Assembly (NCBI GenBank): GCA_005878835.1
Contig: VBMV01000084.1
Location: 1 to 45,854, forward strand
Direction of reading: 5' to 3'
Origin: Gammaproteobacteria bacterium
GTDB taxonomy: Bacteria > Pseudomonadota > Gammaproteobacteria > Steroidobacterales > Steroidobacteraceae
DNA length: 45,854 nt
In this document: positions 19,110-26,364 of the stretch, one piece after another
How the letters are laid out: each line of letters begins with the position of its first letter
Numbering within the stretch: the first letter of the stretch is position 1
Translations under genes and position numbers: made by a program
The notes under the pieces: model-generated
Told to the model about the DNA's origin: nothing
Databases searched by the model: none
Seen by the model: only the letters and a program-made list of their open reading frames with translations

Positions 19110-19974
19110 GAATCCAGTCGGCCCATGGTTGCGAGCGGGAGCGGTTGCGCTAGTGGCGATCGGTACGAGCGCGGCCGGTGCCGAAGGGACCGCGACCGAT
19201 GCCGCCAAGGCGACCGCGGGCGCTGAGCTGACGGTGCAGCAGATCCTGGAGCGCCATGCCGCGGCGCGCGGCGGGGCGGAGCTCTGGCACAGGATCCAGA
19301 CCATGACCTGGACGGGCCACATCGAGTCAGGTCCCGGCGGCATTTCCAAGCACCCATTTCTGCTGATGTTCCGGCGGCCGGCGGCGACACGCTTCGAAAT
19401 CTTCGGCGAGGGCCAGCGCTCCGTGCGAGTCTTCGACGGTACCATGGGCTGGAAGCAGCGGCCGACCTCACAAGGCACGTTCGAAGTGAAGGAGTACGGC
19501 GCCGAGGAAATTGGCTTTGCGCGGGACGCCGGCGGACTCGACGGTCCCCTCTTCGACCCGACGGCCAAAGGCATCGGCATCGCGCTCGAGGGCGTCGGGT
19601 CGGTGGAGGGACATCGCGCGTATCACCTCAAGCTCACGCTCCCCTCCGGACAGGTGCGCGACGATTGGATCGACGCGCAGAGTTTCCTGGAGCTGCGCTA
19701 CGACCGCGCCACGCGCAACGCCGTCGGCGCGACTGGCATGGTCTCCGTGTATCTGCGTAATTACCAGACCGTCAACGGGCTCGTGATGCCGTTACTGATC
19801 GAGACCGGGGGACCGGCGAGCCGCGACACGGACAAGATGATCGTCGAAAAGATCGCGCTCAACCCGATTTTCGATAATGCCCAGTTCACAAGGCCGACCG
19901 TCCCGTCGACACGCCGCCGCGGCGCCATGGTCAATACGCAGTCGCCACCGGTCAACTCGCCCCGCGGCCGCTGA
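19099..19974 (+). CDS. LolA-like exported protein (second of a pair)
   Basis: I place the start at the ATG at 19099, overlapping the stop of the upstream paralogue, because it leads directly into a signal peptide (MPSKNPVGPWLRAGAVALVA). The body is homologous to the upstream protein: LTVQQILERHAAARGGAELW, SVRVFDGTMGWKQRP, VEGHRAYHLKLTLPSGQVRD, FLELRYDRATR. It has 291 residues. It probably shares the lipid- or lipoprotein-binding fold of LolA-type proteins. The tandem duplication suggests either a heterodimer or two different cargos. It converges on the azurin gene with about 120 nt between them. Confidence 0.75.
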   Translation: MPSKNPVGPWLRAGAVALVAIGTSAAGAEGTATDAAKATAGAELTVQQILERHAAARGGAELWHRIQTMTWTGHIESGPGGISKHPFLLMFRRPAATRFEIFGEGQRSVRVFDGTMGWKQRPTSQGTFEVKEYGAEEIGFARDAGGLDGPLFDPTAKGIGIALEGVGSVEGHRAYHLKLTLPSGQVRDDWIDAQSFLELRYDRATRNAVGATGMVSVYLRNYQTVNGLVMPLLIETGGPASRDTDKMIVEKIALNPIFDNAQFTRPTVPSTRRRGAMVNTQSPPVNSPRGR

Positions 19975-20019
19975 GTTTCTCGAACGCTCGGCGCTATTTC
20001 GGTTTGCTTTGTGCAATAG

Positions 20020-20034
20020 CCAGCCGACGGCTGG
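20020..20034. terminator. Short hairpin between convergent genes
   Basis: CCAGCC-GAC-GGCTGG forms a 6-bp stem between the LolA-like gene and the convergent azurin gene. The stem is short and has no U-tract, so its role as a terminator is tentative. Confidence 0.3.
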
Positions 20035-20098
20035 TCTCGCACGTGCGGCACGACGACGACGCGGGCAGTTCCCGCCCGCGCCGCGCGCCGGTATCAGG

Positions 20099-20578
20099 TT
20101 ATTTTCCCGCCTGCGCCACGCGCGTGGCATCGCCAAACAGGAATCTTCCGTGCATCACCGACGAGTGTCCGGGTGCGGTGCAGAAGAACACGTAGCGCAG
20201 CCCCTGCACCAGCGCCGCGGTGCTGAATTTCACCGTGGTGCTCTCGCCCCCGCCCACCACCTTGGTCGCGGCGATGATGCGCTTGTCGTTCTCGGGCACG
20301 AAGCCGTGCGCGAGGCCCGCCGCCAGGCCGGCATTGACGATCCCCGACACGTCCGAGTCCTTCGCGAGCACCCAGTCGTGGCCCATCACCTTGGCGGGCA
20401 GCCGGCCGGCGTGCCTCAGAGTGACCTCGACGTCGGCGCAGCTCGTGGGCACGGCCAGCTCGTGCGCACTGAACTGCATCATGTCGTTGCTGTCGATGGC
20501 GAGCTTGCAGGGGTCCGCATAAGCGCCTGCACTCGCTAACAGCAGCATGCCGGCGCCGATCACTCGAAGGTAAGTCAT
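20099..20578 (-). CDS. azu: Azurin (type 1 blue copper protein)
   Basis: The protein has 159 residues with a signal peptide ending at AYA-D. All azurin copper ligands are visible: H67 (MGHDW), C133 and H138 (FFCTAPGHSS) and M142 (VMHG). A Cys24-Cys47 pair matches the conserved azurin disulphide. Azurin is a soluble periplasmic one-electron carrier. It lies 25 nt downstream of the fused cytochrome/beta-barrel gene on the same strand, so the two are likely co-transcribed, and azurin could carry electrons to or from that outer-membrane protein. This resembles, in principle, blue-copper-linked Fe(II) oxidation chains, but no substrate can be read from the sequence. Confidence 0.96.
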   Translation of the reverse strand: MTYLRVIGAGMLLLASAGAYADPCKLAIDSNDMMQFSAHELAVPTSCADVEVTLRHAGRLPAKVMGHDWVLAKDSDVSGIVNAGLAAGLAHGFVPENDKRIIAATKVVGGGESTTVKFSTAALVQGLRYVFFCTAPGHSSVMHGRFLFGDATRVAQAGK

Positions 20579-20603
20579 GGAGTTTCCTCCCCGCCTGTCA
20601 TTC

Positions 20604-21962
20604 TCAGAACGCCATCCATGAGAACAGGAACAGCGAGTTGTTCTGGCTCGCCGAGCGCCCGTTCGGGACGTCGTAGTTGGACGTACCGCCGTTGAACCGC
20701 AGGTACCCGGTGTACTGCACGCCGACGCGCAGGTTGACCCACGGCCGCCCCCAGGACGTCATCTTTCCGAACGGCACGTACTCCAACTGCGCCGTGTAAC
20801 CGCGCGTGTCCGGGGAGCCGTTGTTGCTGCCCTCGAACGGGGCCGGTCCGTAGCGCGTCGCATCGCGGCCGCCGCTGGTATCGAACAGGCCGAGGCCCGC
20901 GCTCCAGGTCTGGCGATATGCGTAGGAGGCATCGATCTCCAGCGCATTGAGGTGATTGGTGGCGTTGTCCGCTAAGAGGGCGTTGAAGGTCGCGTTCAGC
21001 TGCTGCTTCTCGTGAATCAGCGATGCGTTGACGAGAATCGCGCCCGGGCCATCGGGCGTGTACTGATAGGTGGCGTCAAACGCGACATCCGTGTAGTGAT
21101 CGGTGTCGGGCACGGCCGCATCGGGCTGCATCTTCACATCCATGCCATAGGTGCCCACGGAGAAGTAGTGCTCGCCCTTCTCGCCCCGGGTGAACTGGTA
21201 GGCCGCGCGCCAATAAGGCGCAGCCCCGTTGATGTGGACGTTGTTATCCGGGTAGAGGCCCACATTGCCGAGCCAGCGGTCCGAGAGGCCCTTGTAAGCA
21301 CCCGCCTCGAGATACACGTGGTCGTGGATCATGGTGTACGCGGTCGCCCCGACAGCCACGCCGCCGAGCCCGCCGATGATCGGAGCGGCGCTGACCCCGG
21401 GCACGAGCGGTGAGCCGATGTAGGGATAGGCCCAGGCAGGCGAGGAGTGCCACAGATCCTGTACCGTGGGATTGTTGTTCACCGAGATCCCCACTACCGC
21501 GTCGGTGCCGAAGAGCTTCAGCGGCCGCGCGTACCGAACGTCGGTGTTGTCCCAGCTGAAATGCCGGTCTTCGCCACTGTAGGTGGACTGCGAAAAGATG
21601 CCGATGTGCTCGGTGAGGCGCGTCGCCAGGAATACCGAGACCTGGTCGACCGAGACGTTGTTGTTGGCGCTGAAATGCGCGGCCAGCGCATCCGGCGGTG
21701 GCGTGTCGACGCGGCTGTATCCGCCCTGCACCATGAATGCGAGCGGCATCGGATGCTCGCCCTCGCCGAAGGTATAGCCGTTCAGCTTGAACTGGCGGCC
21801 GTAAGGCGTGAGCGCCACCCCGAAGGACATCGTGTGACACTGCGAGCAGGGCATCCCGGTCTGACGCGCGAAACTCGGTACGGCGGAAGCGGTCCGCGGT
21901 AGGGCGATGATCATGAAAACCAGCAGCGCGAGAGCGCAGCCTTGATAGCGATGAATGTGCAC
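20604..21962 (-). CDS. Monoheme cytochrome fused to an outer-membrane beta-barrel (Cyc2-like architecture)
   Basis: The GTG start at 21962 follows AGGGGTG and gives a signal peptide (LALLVFMIIALPRTASA). Right after it comes PSFARQTGMPCSQCH (heme cysteines C39 and C42, H43), then LTPYGRQFKLNGYTFGEG and about 390 residues of alternating beta-strand sequence ending in an aromatic residue (SLFLFSWMAF), typical of outer-membrane barrels. The FARQTG-x-x-C-x-x-CH context and the heme-plus-porin layout are those of Cyc2-type Fe(II) oxidases and related fused cytochrome-porins. The length (452 aa) is in their range. Many uncharacterised proteobacterial proteins share this plan, so Fe(II) oxidation is a hypothesis. 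The azurin gene follows in the same operon as a possible periplasmic electron acceptor. Confidence 0.8.
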   Translation of the reverse strand: MHIHRYQGCALALLVFMIIALPRTASAVPSFARQTGMPCSQCHTMSFGVALTPYGRQFKLNGYTFGEGEHPMPLAFMVQGGYSRVDTPPPDALAAHFSANNNVSVDQVSVFLATRLTEHIGIFSQSTYSGEDRHFSWDNTDVRYARPLKLFGTDAVVGISVNNNPTVQDLWHSSPAWAYPYIGSPLVPGVSAAPIIGGLGGVAVGATAYTMIHDHVYLEAGAYKGLSDRWLGNVGLYPDNNVHINGAAPYWRAAYQFTRGEKGEHYFSVGTYGMDVKMQPDAAVPDTDHYTDVAFDATYQYTPDGPGAILVNASLIHEKQQLNATFNALLADNATNHLNALEIDASYAYRQTWSAGLGLFDTSGGRDATRYGPAPFEGSNNGSPDTRGYTAQLEYVPFGKMTSWGRPWVNLRVGVQYTGYLRFNGGTSNYDVPNGRSASQNNSLFLFSWMAF

Positions 21963-22265
21963 AGAGCACCCCTGTTGTTGTTTGAATCTCCCGGGGAGTA
22001 GAGATATCGCATCCCGGGTGGATGAGGAATAAGGCGAAGTTCGGCCCCCCACTTGGGTTGAAGGCCGAATGCGCGCGGGGGAAAGTACTACGCGGCGCTA
22101 CCGGGCCTGGCCCCCTAACACGGGAGGTATCAGTTCTAACACATTGATATTACAGTGGTTTAAAGACTTGGATTGCCGGCGGGAGGCGGCCCGTGGGGGC
22201 GGTGATCGCACCGCCGCCGGGAACGCTGGAACACTCCAAGGGAGGCGCGGGAACGCGCGCGGGCG

Positions 22266-22865
22266 CTACTGGTCACCGTGCATGTGATGCACGAAAGCCC
22301 GCAGCGCCACGCGGTGGTCTTCCCACAGCTGGTAGCTGAGCGGGGCTCCGTCGCTGTCGGCAGTCAGCGTGAGACTGCGCGCCTCCTCGATGAAGCGCAG
22401 CGTGCCGAGATCGGTTCCGTACACGTTGGGTGTCACGACGGTGCCCGGGGGCGCGTGCACCGGCACACCGATGCCCGCCTCGTGGGCCGAGTGTCCGAGC
22501 AGGGCGAGCGCAATGCGCCGGTCGTCGGCCTGCAGGACGAGCGGCTCGGGGGAGGGTAATGCGTCCGTGCGCAAGCGCGGGTCGACGGTCGACCAGAAGT
22601 ACGCGATCAGCACGTAACTCACCTTGCCATTGCGGTCCACGGCCGCAGCGGCGAGCGTCACGTAGTCGCGTACGTTCGCGGCAAGCTCCGGGCGCGGGAG
22701 GGCAAAGACCAGCGGCTCGGCCACGACGGTGACGGTGGCCGCGGTCTCCTCGTCCAGATACTCGCGCGGCTGCTTGTCGCCCGCAACGGCGACGCACGCG
22801 CCGAGCGCAGCCAACATCGCCACGGGCAAGGCCACCCGAGCCTGGTGCCCGGCCCTGAGGATCAC
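22266..22865 (-). CDS. Predicted lipoprotein of unknown function, last gene of the conduit operon
   Basis: I choose the GTG at 22865, whose GTGA overlaps the porin stop. It yields a lipoprotein signal peptide with lipobox LGAC (cysteine 24) and a total of 199 residues. Longer versions of this frame run antisense-like through the porin gene and are rejected. The mature part contains EYLDEETAATVTVVAEPLVF, YVTLAAAAVDRNGKVSYVLI and a WSTVDPR motif; it looks like a single beta-rich domain. I do not recognise a named family. It has no heme motif. Translational coupling to the porin suggests that it is an outer-membrane accessory of the porin-cytochrome complex. Confidence 0.75.
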   Translation of the reverse strand: MILRAGHQARVALPVAMLAALGACVAVAGDKQPREYLDEETAATVTVVAEPLVFALPRPELAANVRDYVTLAAAAVDRNGKVSYVLIAYFWSTVDPRLRTDALPSPEPLVLQADDRRIALALLGHSAHEAGIGVPVHAPPGTVVTPNVYGTDLGTLRFIEEARSLTLTADSDGAPLSYQLWEDHRVALRAFVHHMHGDQ

Positions 22866-25342
22866 TGGAAGCTGAGGCGGTACGACACGCTTATATAGTA
22901 GCGCGTCGTGTTCTGGGTCTGCACGAACGCCCCGTTCTGCAGCTGCAGCAAGGCTTCGCGCTTGCCCAGCTCGCCACCCACATCCAGCTGAAACAACTTG
23001 TTGCCGCGCTGATAGTCGAGCAGCATCGAGGGAATGTAGGTGGTCTCGGTACTGCCGTTGGTGGTGGTCGTGTTCAGCCGATCGATGGTGAAGCGCGGTC
23101 CGAGCCGCCAGGCTCCCCAGATCGGGAAACGGGTGGTGGCGCCGAGCGAGTCGATGCGCCCGACCTCGGTGTTGCCGTGCGTGAACGACAGCACGCTGAA
23201 ATCGCCCGGGTGCCACAGGTTGGACGAATACAGTTGCGCCTGGTAGGTGAGCAGCAGGCCGGTGGCTGGCACGGCCGCGACACCGCCCGAGGCCGGTTGG
23301 GCGCCCGTCTGCGTGGCCGAGACGATGGTGGTGAGCTGGAAGCGCGGCCCGAGCGGCCGGGTCGCCGTGACGCTGTAGTTGTCGGTGACCGGCGTGCGAT
23401 CCAGCGCCAGCTGATAGATCTGCGCGGGCGTGAACACCTGCTCGAGCTGAATGAGGTCCGTGAAATTCTGACCGATGAGGGCGTTGCGCGTGGTGAGCAC
23501 CGGCGAGTTGCGCCGTTCGGCGTCGAAGCTCAGGCTCCAGTGCGCCGGTAGCTGCAGCGTTCCGAGCACGCTGACGGTGTTGAGGGAACGGTAGGCCGTG
23601 TCGTAGTCGAGCACCGCGACCAGCGAGGCGCGCGCGGCCAGGTAGCGTCCTTCGAGTCCGACCGCCTGGCGGTCACGCAGGCCCTGGAACTGCTGCGTCG
23701 CAGCGAACACGGCGCCGTCCCAGTGGGCGCTCGGCGGCGTATAGGCCAGTGCCAGCGTCTCGAAGCGCTCCTGGGTCTGCGGGGCGACGATCAGCTGCTC
23801 GACGGGATACCCGGCTGCCGCGTTGACGGCCCAGGAGGGCTTGAACTGCCAGGAGAGGAACAGCCCGTCGAAGCTGCCGAGGATGCCGTTCGCGTTGCTC
23901 ACCTGACGGCCCAGGCGCCCCAGGAGCCCGAGCGAGCGGTCGACCACCTCGATCGAGGCAAGGCTCACGCGCGTGGGATTGCCGAGCGCGAACTGGTCCT
24001 TGCTGAAGCTCTTGTCATAGCCCGCGGCGAGCCGTCCGATCCAGTCGAGGGTTTCACCGCGCCGGCGCGCCAGCAGGTCCACGTCGCTGAAGAGGGCATT
24101 GTTGGTGACGGTCGGCGCGGCCGGCACCGGTTGGCTGTTGGGCGGCGGGGCGCCGTTGCTCAGTCGTGAGCCGTCGTAGCGCGCCAGCTGCGCCACCCCA
24201 CCCGATACCTCCCATCCCTGTGTCTCGCCGCTTGCGTCGCGACCGGTACGTGCCTTGGCTTCGGCGGCGCGCAGGATGCGCAGGCGAAAGGCCACGCGCT
24301 CGGCGGCCTCGCCGTGCGGATAGCGGCGCAGATACTCCTCGTATTCCGCCTTGGCATGCGCCAGCTGGCCGGAGCGCTCGCGCGCGAGGCCCAGCAGCTC
24401 CTGCGCATGGGCGCGGTCTGGAAACTCCGCTTGCCGCTGCAACTTGGTGAGCAGCGCGATCGCCTTCGGATAGTCGCGCGCCGCCAGCGCGGCGCGCGCA
24501 TCCGCCATCGTCGACTTGAGCACTTCCGGGGGCAGGGGCGGGTCGCTGCCGATGCGCTCGACGGGCGGGAGCGCCACCTGCGCCATGGTGGCGTTCAGAT
24601 CGCTGGTGATGGCGTCATCCCCGATGGCGAGCCAGGCACGCGGATAGTCCGGCAACGCGAGATTCAACAGGCGGTCCGCTTCCGAGCGGCGCTCGATCGG
24701 ACCCACGCGCAGCCGGTACCACTTCTCGCCGTCGACCACCGCTTCGGAGACGAACGCGGGCGCCTTGAGGCGCTGGTGCGCGAGCTCCACGTCCGCCGGG
24801 GCGAAGGGCTTGGGCTGCGAGTCCAGGTTGATCGCGAAGTTGCTGACCGCCTCGGTCGCCTGGCCGACGAGGATCTTGCCGCGTCCGCGGGCGCGATCGA
24901 TCAGCCGCAACCGCAGGCCGCGCGGATCGACTCCCTGCGCGATCACGAAGCGCTCGCTCTTCTTGAAATCGAGCGTGAGGGTGATCTGCCCGGGCGCCAT
25001 GGAGTCGACGCGGGCGGCGGTGATGATGTTCGCGCCGCCGGATACCGGCGGGGTCTCCGCCAGCAGCTGCGACAGCTGGCTCACGCCGCAGTCGGGCATG
25101 GGCGCGAGCTGAATATGCACCTGCCGGCCCTCGCTCGCGGGCAGGCTGGTGATGAAGCGCATCGAGCAATTGAACACCATGGTGAGGTCGACCTGGTCCT
25201 CGTGGTCGTTCACCTCGATGACGTTCACCAGGCGCGTCGGCCGGCTGATGGGAAGCTGCGCAATAGCGCCGCGCGCGCCGAGCGCGGCGAGCAGAATGAG
25301 CGCCAGGCGGCACAGCCGACGCTCAGCGATGGAACGTCGCAT
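22862..25342 (-). CDS. Outer-membrane beta-barrel porin with periplasmic SPOR/TPR-like domain (conduit porin)
   Basis: The ATG at 25342 overlaps the upstream cytochrome by 20 nt and begins a signal peptide (LCRLALILLAALGARGAIAQ). Longer upstream versions would be shadow of the cytochrome gene. The protein has 826 residues. Residues 30 to about 250 are a periplasmic region with an AMIN-like start and a SPOR-like segment (WYRLRVGPIERRSEADRLL). Residues of about 285-345 are TPR-like (KAIALLTKLQRQ, AKAEYEEYLRRYPHGEAAE). From about 377 to the end there is alternating beta-strand sequence finishing YYISVSYRLSFQ, a normal barrel C-terminus. With about 440 residues the barrel could have around twenty strands, large enough to sheath part of a multiheme cytochrome. 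The position after two giant cytochromes matches porin-cytochrome conduits. Confidence 0.85.
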   Translation of the reverse strand: MRRSIAERRLCRLALILLAALGARGAIAQLPISRPTRLVNVIEVNDHEDQVDLTMVFNCSMRFITSLPASEGRQVHIQLAPMPDCGVSQLSQLLAETPPVSGGANIITAARVDSMAPGQITLTLDFKKSERFVIAQGVDPRGLRLRLIDRARGRGKILVGQATEAVSNFAINLDSQPKPFAPADVELAHQRLKAPAFVSEAVVDGEKWYRLRVGPIERRSEADRLLNLALPDYPRAWLAIGDDAITSDLNATMAQVALPPVERIGSDPPLPPEVLKSTMADARAALAARDYPKAIALLTKLQRQAEFPDRAHAQELLGLARERSGQLAHAKAEYEEYLRRYPHGEAAERVAFRLRILRAAEAKARTGRDASGETQGWEVSGGVAQLARYDGSRLSNGAPPPNSQPVPAAPTVTNNALFSDVDLLARRRGETLDWIGRLAAGYDKSFSKDQFALGNPTRVSLASIEVVDRSLGLLGRLGRQVSNANGILGSFDGLFLSWQFKPSWAVNAAAGYPVEQLIVAPQTQERFETLALAYTPPSAHWDGAVFAATQQFQGLRDRQAVGLEGRYLAARASLVAVLDYDTAYRSLNTVSVLGTLQLPAHWSLSFDAERRNSPVLTTRNALIGQNFTDLIQLEQVFTPAQIYQLALDRTPVTDNYSVTATRPLGPRFQLTTIVSATQTGAQPASGGVAAVPATGLLLTYQAQLYSSNLWHPGDFSVLSFTHGNTEVGRIDSLGATTRFPIWGAWRLGPRFTIDRLNTTTTNGSTETTYIPSMLLDYQRGNKLFQLDVGGELGKREALLQLQNGAFVQTQNTTRYYISVSYRLSFQ

Positions 25343-26364
25343 CCGACACTCGATGATGCGGTCCGGGCAGACTTCTTGTAATGGTTGACTGCGTCGTATC
25401 GCTGTAGACGTGGCAGGCGCCGCTGCAGTTGGCGAGCTCCGTGGCGGTGTAGGTGAGGCCCTTGACGGTCTTCGGGTGCGCCGCGGGCTTGAAGTCCTTC
25501 GCATGGCAGCCGGCGCAGGTGCCGGCGTTCGCCGCCGAGGGGTAGGGCACCTGGTCGGTATTGGAGGTGTGGCAGCTGGTGCAGCTCAGCGCGGCGCGAT
25601 GCGCGCCCGGGTAGGCGGCGCTGGTGTGCCGGAAGCGCATGAGGCTCCAGTCCGGGTAGCTGTGACAGGTGGCGCAGTCGCGCCGGGTGATCATGTGCCC
25701 GGGGGAGAGGCCGAGGGCGCTGCTGTTGTTGTGGCAGGCGGCACAGCCGCTGATGAAGCCCGAGTGATCGACCTTCGCCGGCTTCCAGGCAAGCGTGCCG
25801 TGGCAGGTATCGCACTGCTGGGTGGTCGGGATGTGGGTGCGCGGCATGCCGATGGCCTGCACGGAGTTGTGGCAGGTGCTGCAGGTATGCGCGGCGACGG
25901 CGGCGTGATCAAAGCGCGCCGGCGTCCAGGCGTTGGTGGTGTGGCAGCGCTCGCAGCCGGCGCTGGTGGCGAGGTGGCGCGAGGGCTTGCCGCTCGCCAC
26001 GACCCCGTTGTGGCAGCTCACACAGCTGCCTCGGACCTGGGTGTGATCTACCGTCTTGACCGGCAGCCAGGCGAGCGTCGTGTGACAGCTCTGGCAGGTG
26101 TCGGTGGTCGCGATGTGAGTCGGCGGCTTGCCGGCCCCGCTTGCGGCGGTGTGACAGGTGACACAGGCGGTCCCGGCGACGGTCGCATGATTGAACGGTG
26201 CGCCGGAGGCGGCGGTGCCCGCTTGCACCGGCGCAGGCGCGCCAGTGCCGGCAGCCGGCACCACGACAGCAGGAGTTGCCGTCCCGGCGCGCAGGGCGGG
26301 GCCCACACCCGTGCGGGGGGTGACGCCCGTGGCGGGCTTGGTGGTGGTGGACGCGGTCCTCGTC
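25320..26364 (-). repeat. Long direct repeat, copy 1 (partner 41675-42714)
   Basis: About 1045 nt covering the 3' end of the 40-heme cytochrome gene and the first seven or so codons of the porin gene recur almost unchanged at 41675-42714 on the same strand. I see only scattered single-base differences in the parts compared, plus a 5-nt deletion in copy 2. Beyond 26364 the two genes remain homologous but diverge clearly. This points to recent duplication or gene conversion. Confidence 0.93.

Noticed and set aside
22198-22215. GGCGGT/ACCGCC hairpin downstream of the lipoprotein gene as a terminator
   Set aside because: The stem is only 6 bp with no U-tract in either direction in a very GC-rich stretch, so it is not supportable as a feature.
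22866-23216. N-terminal extension of the lipoprotein gene to 23216
   Set aside because: It would overlap the porin by 350 nt and hide the signal peptide; the GTGA overlap start with lipobox LGAC is far better.
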